In this document: one piece after another, positions 24,520 through 30,675 of the stretch | How the letters are laid out: each line of letters opens with the position of its first letter | Position numbering within the stretch: position 1 is the first letter of the stretch | Origin: Bacteroidota bacterium | Lineage (GTDB): Bacteria > Bacteroidota > Bacteroidia > Flavobacteriales > Schleiferiaceae | NCBI GenBank assembly: GCA_003045865.1 | Contig: PZPB01000020.1 | Coordinates: 1-37,786 of the forward strand | Direction: 5' to 3' | DNA length: 37,786 bases | The notes under the pieces: generated by a model | Told to the model about the DNA's origin: nothing | What the model saw: the letters and a program-made list of their open reading frames with translations, nothing else | Databases searched by the model: none | Position numbers and translations under genes: made by a program

Positions 24520-25860
24520 ATGACAACAAAAAACAAACCCTTAGAAAAAGTAAACCACATGATTCGCAACTCCATCATGCTAAAGCTGCTGGTAATAACC
24601 GCATTGATGCTTTTATTATTGATACCCGCCTCAATGATTAACTCCATTATCCAATCGCGCGAGCAGAAAAATAATGAAGCGATTGCCGAGGTGAGCGACA
24701 AATGGGCCGATGCTCAAGAAATTAATGGGCCCATTTTAAGTGTGCCCCTTATTTATGAATATGAAAAAGATGGCAAGCTTATTCGCAGTAATAAAAACCT
24801 ACAAATTCTCCCTAAAAGCCTTTCCATTAATGGCGAAGTAGAACCCGAAAAACTCCGCCGTGGTATTTACGAAATTGTGGTTTACAAATCGGATCTGCAT
24901 TTAGCGGGTGAATTTGACTTAAACCTCGATATCGACAGTACCAATCTCAAGGAAATCCAATTTAACAATGCCTTTGTAACCATTGGCATCTCCGACTTAA
25001 GGGGGATAAAAAACATCATTAAATTTAAATGGAATCAAGAAGACCTCGAAGTAGAACCGGGTTCCAAGCTCAGTAAAATTATTTATTCTGGCATTCACGT
25101 TAAAATTCCGCATCTGCAAAAGCAATGGGGCACAAATTCTAACTTTGAGTTTAATTTGGATCTGCAAGGCAGTCGTAACCTATCCTTTATTCCCCTTGGC
25201 AGTAATACTGATGTAAGACTCAATTCTAGTTGGAACTCCCCTAGTTTTAATGGAAGTTTTTTACCCGATGAACGCGAAATAAGCGATAGTGGCTTTAGCG
25301 CTTCTTGGAAAATTTTACAATTAAATCGCAACTTCCCCGAAAACTGGATCGGCGATTTTAACGCCAAAACTTTGCAAGAAGCTTCTTTTGGTTTAGACCT
25401 ACTCGTGCCCTTAGATGATTACCAAAAATCTTTGCGATCTTCTAAATATGCGGGAATGACTATCGCCCTTACCTTCTTGATTTTCTTTTTGGTGGAAGTC
25501 TTAAACCAGCGTAAAATTCACCCGCTGCAGTATGCCTTGGTAGGATTATCTTTAATCCTATTCTACACTTTATTGGTATCCATTTCGGAGCATTCTAACT
25601 TTAATTTGGCCTACGGAATATCTACCTTGGGTATTGTTGCCATGATTAGTCTCTATAGCATTAGCATCTTTAAAAAGGTGAAAGTAGTTCTGCTGCTAAC
25701 CACTATTCTAATCGTTATTTATGGCTTCCTCTTTGTAACCTTACAACTAGCCGATTATGCCTTATTAATGGGAAGTATTGGCTTAAGTCTGATTTTAGGC
25801 GGAACCATGTATTTCACCCGAAATATCGACTGGTACAAACTCAATTTCGAGAACAACTAA
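24520..25860 (+). CDS. creD: Cell-envelope integrity protein CreD
   Basis: A 446-residue inner-membrane protein of the CreD family, linked in other bacteria to envelope stability and beta-lactam or colicin responses. It has one N-terminal membrane helix (about 22-44), a large periplasmic beta-rich domain (about 45-300) opening with the family signature WADAQEINGPILSVP (about 67-81), and a C-terminal block of about six helices (305-440). Length is typical. There is no CreBC two-component system in the window; control seems to rest on the adjacent regulator and the shared palindrome. The gene is 53 bp from the regulator stop and has its own copy of the promoter. A terminator follows at 25884-25918. 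Confidence 0.92.
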   Translation: MTTKNKPLEKVNHMIRNSIMLKLLVITALMLLLLIPASMINSIIQSREQKNNEAIAEVSDKWADAQEINGPILSVPLIYEYEKDGKLIRSNKNLQILPKSLSINGEVEPEKLRRGIYEIVVYKSDLHLAGEFDLNLDIDSTNLKEIQFNNAFVTIGISDLRGIKNIIKFKWNQEDLEVEPGSKLSKIIYSGIHVKIPHLQKQWGTNSNFEFNLDLQGSRNLSFIPLGSNTDVRLNSSWNSPSFNGSFLPDEREISDSGFSASWKILQLNRNFPENWIGDFNAKTLQEASFGLDLLVPLDDYQKSLRSSKYAGMTIALTFLIFFLVEVLNQRKIHPLQYALVGLSLILFYTLLVSISEHSNFNLAYGISTLGIVAMISLYSISIFKKVKVVLLLTTILIVIYGFLFVTLQLADYALLMGSIGLSLILGGTMYFTRNIDWYKLNFENN

Positions 25861-25883
25861 AATAAGATCGTTTAGCATTTAAG

Positions 25884-25918
25884 CCCTAGTCATCAAAAGC
25901 CGCATGACTAGGGTTTTT
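25884..25918. terminator. Terminator between creD and the methyltransferase remnant
   Basis: A perfect 10-bp stem (25884-25893 with 25904-25913) and T-run to 25918. The stop codon of the minus-strand methyltransferase remnant (25908-25910) lies inside its right arm. Confidence 0.88.
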
Positions 25919-26984
25919 CTTTTTTAGCTCGCAAGGCGTACACCATGGGTAATTTGCTTTCGAAGTCCTTAATCTGAAACTTATTGGGTGAAATTTCTAG
26001 GGTATTGGCAAAGCAATTGTAGGGCGAATAATCAAACTCTTGAAAGGTTTCCAATTGCAAACCCGCTCCGAAAAGACTGCCTAAAACCTCAGCTAAAGAA
26101 TGATTCCAACTAATGGTTTCAATTTCAATCTGCTCCTCTTTAGCGGCATAGGTTCCTTGCTGCTTTTCAATAATTGGATCCACTTTAAAATAAGAGTACT
26201 CTACCTTTTTGAAATCATTATCGAACATCCACACCACCGGATGAAACTCGGCAAATACCAATTGTCCGCCAGGCCTTCAGTAACGCGCTATCAAATTCGC
26301 CCATTTCTCTAAATCGGGTAACCAACCGATGGTACCGTAGCTACTAAATACTAAATCAAACTGCTCGTCCTAATGCTGCTCTAAAGAATAAATGTCGCAA
26401 CAAATAAAACGGGCATTTAACTTACAAGCTTCGTTTAATTCGCGCGCCTGCGCAATGGCTTTATCGGAAAGGTCCACTCCTACCGCATCTGCTGCCAAGC
26501 GCGCTAGCGACAAAGTATCTTGCCCAAAATGACATTGTAAATGCAACACTTTTTTACCCTGCAGATTAGGCAAAAGAGCGGCTTCGATACTATTTAACGT
26601 GAATTCGACAATAAATTAGAGCCTCAGATTTTCAATGGAAGGAAAAGACTAGTCTGGATCGTGCAGCTGTAGCGGGCTACAGCAAATGAGCTAGATGCAG
26701 GATTTTCATTTTTATTGGAAAATCCGTTTAGGCCCCTTCTAAAAAGCGACTTTCCACGCCTCAGTAGCTCACAATAGCCCGCTATTGCTTCACTACTTCG
26801 GCTTGAAACCCACTATTTACAAGAGGTCTGAGGCCTAATTTTACGTCGAACTCACGTTATTTAACGAAGTCTTTCCTTTCAGGAAACTAGCAACATCGTA
26901 AAAATCGGATTGATAATGCGAGTCGATACGCTTATTCCACGAAGCGCGATTTATCTCTAAATACTCATCTGCCTTAGCGCTCAT
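25908..26984 (-). pseudogene. SAM-dependent methyltransferase broken by two stops and an insertion
   Basis: Remnant of a class I methyltransferase. The ATG is at 26984 and the protein begins MSAKADEYLEINRASWNKR. At 26863 it is cut by the 261-bp element; removing the element and one 6-bp duplicate restores the frame exactly (KGKTSLN joined to SIEAALLPNLQGKKVLHLQC). The glycine-rich SAM site CHFGQDTLSLARLAADAVGVD is intact. Two in-frame stops follow: TAG at 26370-26372 after YSLEQH, and TGA at 26277-26279 in LIARY*RPGG where Leu is expected. Then the C-terminal domain reads on to 25908. Without the insertion the gene has 270 codons with no frameshift, so the decay looks recent. The substrate is unknown. 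Confidence 0.9.
26597..26857. mobile_element. MITE-like element (R3), 261 bp, in the methyltransferase gene
   Basis: The ends are imperfect inverted repeats of about 30 bp: ACGTGAATTCGAC on the left and GTCGAACTCACGT on the right, extending inward to GCCTCAGA and TCTGAGGC. It is flanked by TATTTA on both sides (26591-26596 and 26858-26863), a 6-bp target duplication. There is no ORF for a transposase. Inside are two hairpins with the same core: 26666-26683 (GCTGTAGC, GG, GCTACAGC) and 26772-26787 (CAATAGC, CC, GCTATTG), the second enclosed by AGTAG/CTACT arms. It is non-autonomous; the mobilising enzyme is not in the window. Confidence 0.85.
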
Positions 26985-27073
26985 AATTTTATTGTTTTGA
27001 ATAGGGAAATATAAAGCTTAGTTGCCAAGCATATAAAAAAACCGAGCTCAAAAAAAACCTAGTAAACAACTTT

Positions 27074-27095
27074 GTTAACTAATTCGTTAACTTTG
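27074..27095 (+). promoter_or_regulatory. Promoter and palindromic operator of the first toxin-antitoxin pair
   Basis: GTTAAC (27074-27079) and GTTAAC (27086-27091) flank TAATTC, making an 18-bp near-perfect palindrome. Its right half overlaps the -7 box TAACTTTG (27088-27095), which ends four bases before the GTG of the toxin. This is the arrangement expected for autorepression by the antitoxin. Confidence 0.65.
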
Positions 27096-27099
27096 TAAG

Positions 27100-27437
27100 G
27101 TGGTTAGAAAAGTTATTGCGTATAAAACTACTTCCTTGACTTTTATAGAGATCAAGACAAAAAGGTTCAGCTGAAGATTGAGTATGTCCTAGACATGATT
27201 CGGTTTGAACAGAGAGTTTCAACAAAGTTTTTTAAGCAGCTGCAGAGTAGCGATGGAATTTACGAAGTTAGAGTTATCACCTCTTTTAAAAGCATTCGAA
27301 TACTTTGCTTCTTTGATGGCGCCGACCTTATTGTTTTAAGCAACTGCTTTGTAAAGAAAACTCAGAAAACACCAAAAAAAGAGATTACGAAGGCAGAAAA
27401 AATCAAGACGGAGTACTTAAAAGATAAAAGCAGTTAA
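27100..27437 (+). pseudogene. HigB/RelE-like (Gp49 family) toxin with a -1 frameshift
   Basis: From the GTG at 27100 the frame reads MVRKVIAYKT and then leaves the family pattern, ending at a TGA at 27172. Shifting back one base after the ACT at 27127-27129 gives YFLDFYRDQDKKVQLKIEYV, continuing without a stop into MIRFEQRVSTKFFKQL, IRILCFFDGADLIVLSNCF and KKTQKTPKKEI, the hallmarks of Gp49/RelE-type toxins that cleave mRNA. One missing base therefore explains everything, and the repaired length is 112 residues, normal for the family. The rest is open from an ATG at 27195 (80 residues), which lacks the N-terminal strand and helix. Probably inactive. Two bases separate it from the antitoxin gene. 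Confidence 0.8.
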
Positions 27438-27439
27438 AC

Positions 27440-27730
27440 ATGAAAAATACAACAAGTTTCGAAGATATATTAGTAAATAAGTACGGTAATAAAGGGACTG
27501 AATCTAGAGATAAATTTGACACTGAGTCTCTTGCCTTTCGACTTGGAATAATGTTGAAAGAAGCTAGACAAGAAGCCCAGTTAACACAAGAGCAGCTCGC
27601 TGAGAGAACCGGGACGAAGAAAAGCTATATATCAAGAATTGAACGCGGATTAAGCGACATTCAAGTGTCTAGCTATTACAAGCTAATCGAAATTGGACTG
27701 GGTAAAACTCTGAATATTTCTATCGGATAG
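27440..27730 (+). CDS. HigA-like XRE antitoxin
   Basis: A 96-residue helix-turn-helix antitoxin. The N-terminal 30 residues are polar (the toxin-binding part in this family). The XRE domain runs from FRLGIMLKEARQEAQLTQEQLAERTGTKKSYISRIERG (about 34-70) with a standard recognition helix, and ends LIEIGLGKTLNISIG. It is intact although its toxin is frameshifted. Toxin before antitoxin is the HigBA order. It probably binds the GTTAAC palindrome at 27074-27091 (inference). A 49-bp repeat derivative starts nine bases after its stop. Confidence 0.88.
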   Translation: MKNTTSFEDILVNKYGNKGTESRDKFDTESLAFRLGIMLKEARQEAQLTQEQLAERTGTKKSYISRIERGLSDIQVSSYYKLIEIGLGKTLNISIG

Positions 27731-27738
27731 ACTAAATA

Positions 27739-27787
27739 ACGTGAGTTCGACTATAAATTATAGCCTCCGATTTCGTCGAACTCACGT
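27739..27787. mobile_element. 49-bp mini-derivative (R4) of the ACGTGA element
   Basis: It starts ACGTGAGTTCGAC and ends GTCGAACTCACGT, with perfect 13-bp inverted ends. Its interior matches only the left end of R3 (ATAAATTATAGCCTCCGATTTC against ATAAATTAGAGCCTCAGATTTTC), so it looks like an internal-deletion product. TAAATA flanks it on both sides (27733-27738 and 27788-27793). This is the reverse complement of the R3 duplication, so both copies used the same 6-bp target. The hairpin could also act as a terminator for the two convergent genes around it. Confidence 0.8.
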
Positions 27788-28239
27788 TAAATACGGTTCG
27801 ACCTGAAACTATAACTTAGTCCCAAGAGGCTGCGCAGGGTGCCGCCGTCAAAATTGCTATTAAGATAAGGGGATATCTCAAAAGCGACTTGGAAATTGGG
27901 ATGTTTCCGCCAAGGCTTAAAACGCAGTCCGAAATGCAGTAAATAACCATTGGTAAAAGTCAAATCTTCGGCCGCATAAAAAGGATTAAAGTTAAAGCCC
28001 AAGCCGCTGTATACGCTGTAATAATCACGCTTTCGGAAATTCACCATGGCATTTACTTCCATATTCACATTGCTCAAAAAGGTATTGCTTTCCAGTCGTC
28101 CATCCAGCCAAAGTGTTTTTTCGCTGTCGCTAGATAGCGCCACAATCGATTGAAAGGGATAATAGGATAAAGCCACCTGCGCCTTAAGGCCATTTAGGCA
28201 TAGAAAGGTAAACAACAAAGTATTAATTAGTAGTCTCAT
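27787..28239 (-). CDS. Small outer-membrane beta-barrel protein
   Basis: A 150-residue exported protein: signal peptide MRLLINTLLFTFLCLNGLKAQ followed by alternating amphipathic strands (VNMEVNAMVNFRKRDYYSVYSGLGFNFNPF, GYLLHFGLRFKPW, FQVAFEISPYL, SLLGLSYSFRS), the look of an eight-stranded barrel. Function unknown. Its ATG overlaps the stop of the upstream xylanase gene by four bases, so the two are coupled. The TAA stop is made by the first base of the repeat R4 end and the target duplication; before the insertion it would have been TAG with the same C-terminus, so the protein was not changed. Confidence 0.75.
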   Translation of the reverse strand: MRLLINTLLFTFLCLNGLKAQVALSYYPFQSIVALSSDSEKTLWLDGRLESNTFLSNVNMEVNAMVNFRKRDYYSVYSGLGFNFNPFYAAEDLTFTNGYLLHFGLRFKPWRKHPNFQVAFEISPYLNSNFDGGTLRSLLGLSYSFRSNRI

Positions 28240-29273
28240 AACAAGTCAATTAGTTTGCAATAGCAGGCTTTAGGCTGATAGAAGTCATCAAATAATAAGG
28301 GATAATCTTCACGTTGGTAAAAATCGCGAATCCACGAATTGGCATCACTTAAACCCCAAAAGCTAATGCCGTATTGATAGCGGCTGGGCAAAGCTTTGTA
28401 GGCTAAAACTACCGTGGCCAAAACATCGGCCTGCCGGTTAAATAACTCTTCTTTATCTAAATCGCCTTTATTAAAGGGATTTACCGAAATATCCACTTCG
28501 GAGAGGTGAACTAACAAACCGGTTTCACCCGCTGCCTGAATCGCGCTATTTATTTGCCCTCGGCTAGGGTAATTAATGGCGATATGCATCTGCATGCCAA
28601 TGCCATCAATAGGCAACCCGCGCTGTTTCAGCTTGCTAAGAAAAGTGAGAACTGCTGCGCGTTTACGCTCGTTATAGGCTAAATTAAAATCATTGTAAAA
28701 CAGTAAAGCCTGCGGATCTGCCTCATGCGCGTAGCGAAAAGCTTTTTCTATGTAGGCATCGCCCAAATGTTGCCGCCAGATAAAATTTCGCAGCGTACCA
28801 TCCTCATTAAAGGCTTCGTTAATTACATCCCAAGCTTCTACTTTTCCCTTAAAATGTTGACAGATAGATTGGATGTGATTCTTAAACATCGCTTCCCACT
28901 GGGCTTTCGTCCCTTGATAGTTTAGCATCCAAATGGGCAATTGCTTATGCCAGATTAAAGTGTGGCCGTGGATGCGTTGCTTATTTTGTTGGGCACGCGC
29001 TACGAGATTATCGGCCTCCCACCAAAAAAAACTATTCTCTTGCGGATGAAGATAAGAGGGCTTAAAAATATTTTCGGGGGTAATGCTATTAAACTGTTTG
29101 CTTACCAAAGTATCGTACTGCGGCAAACTGAAATAAGTCGGATCGACCGCCACACCCAGAGGGAAATTCGCCTGCTGATAGAGGGACTTTTCTAGTCCAC
29201 ATTCTTCCGAACTAGGCTTTTTACAAGCGCTCATCAAAATAAGTAATACGAAAGTGAGTAGGGCTCTGGGCAT
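28236..29273 (-). CDS. GH10 endo-1,4-beta-xylanase lipoprotein
   Basis: A family 10 glycoside hydrolase that cuts the xylan backbone. From the ATG at 29273 it has 345 residues: lipoprotein signal MPRALLTFVLLILMSAC, then the TIM barrel. FNSITPENIFKPSYLHP and HGHTLIWHKQLPIW are typical substrate-cleft segments. The acid/base Glu is in EAWDVINEAFN (about residue 153) and the nucleophile Glu in HLSEVDISV (about 259). An in-frame ATG at 29309 would add 12 residues before the signal peptide and is unlikely. It is coupled to the downstream barrel protein gene and divergent from the polymerase gene. No SusC/SusD pair is nearby, so it is outside a classical polysaccharide locus. Confidence 0.92.
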   Translation of the reverse strand: MPRALLTFVLLILMSACKKPSSEECGLEKSLYQQANFPLGVAVDPTYFSLPQYDTLVSKQFNSITPENIFKPSYLHPQENSFFWWEADNLVARAQQNKQRIHGHTLIWHKQLPIWMLNYQGTKAQWEAMFKNHIQSICQHFKGKVEAWDVINEAFNEDGTLRNFIWRQHLGDAYIEKAFRYAHEADPQALLFYNDFNLAYNERKRAAVLTFLSKLKQRGLPIDGIGMQMHIAINYPSRGQINSAIQAAGETGLLVHLSEVDISVNPFNKGDLDKEELFNRQADVLATVVLAYKALPSRYQYGISFWGLSDANSWIRDFYQREDYPLLFDDFYQPKACYCKLIDLL

Positions 29274-29369
29274 AATCAAATGAAGGATATAAACCTCTAT
29301 AAAGGGCACAAGTTAAAGCCTTCTCTCGACTTGAAAAATATTCCCTTTGAAAACCAAGCCCTTGACTTT

Positions 29370-29416
29370 TTCGCATCTACGCGAAGTGTAAACAAGAGAT
29401 ATTTTATCTAATTTTG
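29370..29416 (+). promoter_or_regulatory. Promoter of the polymerase pair with possible damage-response operator
   Basis: TAATTTTG at 29409-29416 is an exact -7 box, 25 bases before the ATG. Upstream is an inverted repeat TTCGC, six bases, GCGAA (29370-29385), and a smaller one, AGATA with TATCT (29397-29409), abuts the -7 box. Either could be an operator of a LexA-like repressor; no such gene is in the window. Confidence 0.5.
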
Positions 29417-29441
29417 CTATCATTCTAAAATAAATATCATA

Positions 29442-30665
29442 ATGCAGAGCGGAACCCCAAAAACAGTCCTTCATTTAGATCTTGATAGCTTCTTTGTTTC
29501 GGTAGAACGACTGACTAACAGCGCTTTAAACAACAAGCCTGTTTTAGTGGGAGGCACGGGCGGAAGAGGTGTGGTGGCTTCTTGTAGCTATGAAGCGCGG
29601 CGCTACGGTGTTCACTCGGGAATGCCCATGCGCACTGCCCTTCAGCTTTGTCCCGAAGCAATTGCCATTAAAGGCGACAGCAGTCGCTACAGCAAGTATT
29701 CGGATATCATTACCGAAATAATTAAGGAGGAAGTGCCCCTTTTTGAAAAGCCCAGCATCGATGAATTTTACGCCGACCTTACCGGCATGGATCGCTTTTT
29801 TGGTTGTTTCAAAATGGCCACCGAAATGCGCAGCAAAATTATTAGAGAGACTGGTCTTCCTATTTCCTTCGGGCTCTCTACCAATAAAACTGTAGCTAAA
29901 GTGGCAACCGGCGAAGCCAAGCCGAACAATCGCTTAGAAGTTTCCAGTGGTTTCGAACGTCCTTTTCTCGCTCCCTTAGCGGTGAAGAAAATTCCTATGG
30001 TAGGACAAAAAACGGGTTTATTATTAAACCGCATGGGCGTGCGCTATATTCACACCTTACAGGAGATGCCCGTAGAATTAATGGAAAAGGCCATGGGCAA
30101 AAACGGCATTAATATCTGGCAAAAAGCCAATGGCATCGACAACAGTCCGATTATTCCTTATCAGGAAAGAAAATCCATTTCTTTAGAACGCACCTTTCAG
30201 AAGGATACCATTGATGTGCAAAAATTAGAGACCCTCATTATTGCTATGGCCGAAACCCTCGCTTTTCAGCTAAGGCAAGGCAATAAGCTCACGGCCTGTA
30301 TTACGGTGAAAATCCGCTATTCCGACTTTAATACCTACACCCTACAAAAGCGCATTCCCTACAGCAGTAACGACGATGTACTAATTGCCAGCGCGAAAGA
30401 ACTCTTTAAAAAACTCTATAACCGTCGCTTATTGGTGCGCCTTATTGGCTTAAAGATGAGTCATTTAGTAGGCGGTGGTCACCAAATAAACCTCTTTGAA
30501 GACAGCGTAGAAAAAATCCGGCTTTACCAAGCGATGGACGCCATGCGTAATCGCTTTGGGCAGAATGCCGTTTCGCGGGCCAAAACCATGGAATCGAAAG
30601 GACTGGGGCGTTCCAATCCCTTTAATGGTATGCCTTCCGCAATAATGGCGCATCGCCGCGGCTAA
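29442..30665 (+). CDS. Y-family translesion DNA polymerase (DinB/ImuB-like)
   Basis: A 407-residue low-fidelity polymerase. The palm contains LDLDSFF with Asp13 and SIDEFY with Asp107-Glu108, so the metal-binding residues are complete. Fingers motif SYEARRYGVHSGMPMRTA is normal, helix-hairpin-helix segment IPMVGQKTGLLLNRMGV follows, then the little-finger domain. QINLF at about 348-352 is a canonical sliding-clamp-binding motif, followed by a 55-residue tail. It is separated by 10 bp from the dnaE gene; together they form the mutasome-like pair common in Bacteroidota. Complete catalytic residues argue for an active polymerase (Pol IV-like) rather than an inactive ImuB. Confidence 0.93.
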   Translation: MQSGTPKTVLHLDLDSFFVSVERLTNSALNNKPVLVGGTGGRGVVASCSYEARRYGVHSGMPMRTALQLCPEAIAIKGDSSRYSKYSDIITEIIKEEVPLFEKPSIDEFYADLTGMDRFFGCFKMATEMRSKIIRETGLPISFGLSTNKTVAKVATGEAKPNNRLEVSSGFERPFLAPLAVKKIPMVGQKTGLLLNRMGVRYIHTLQEMPVELMEKAMGKNGINIWQKANGIDNSPIIPYQERKSISLERTFQKDTIDVQKLETLIIAMAETLAFQLRQGNKLTACITVKIRYSDFNTYTLQKRIPYSSNDDVLIASAKELFKKLYNRRLLVRLIGLKMSHLVGGGHQINLFEDSVEKIRLYQAMDAMRNRFGQNAVSRAKTMESKGLGRSNPFNGMPSAIMAHRRG

Positions 30666-30675
30666 AGCTAAAATC

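Noticed and set aside
26666-26683. GCTGTAGC hairpin as a rho-independent terminator
   Set aside because: No T-run follows on either strand, and the same hairpin recurs in R1, so it belongs to the repeat.
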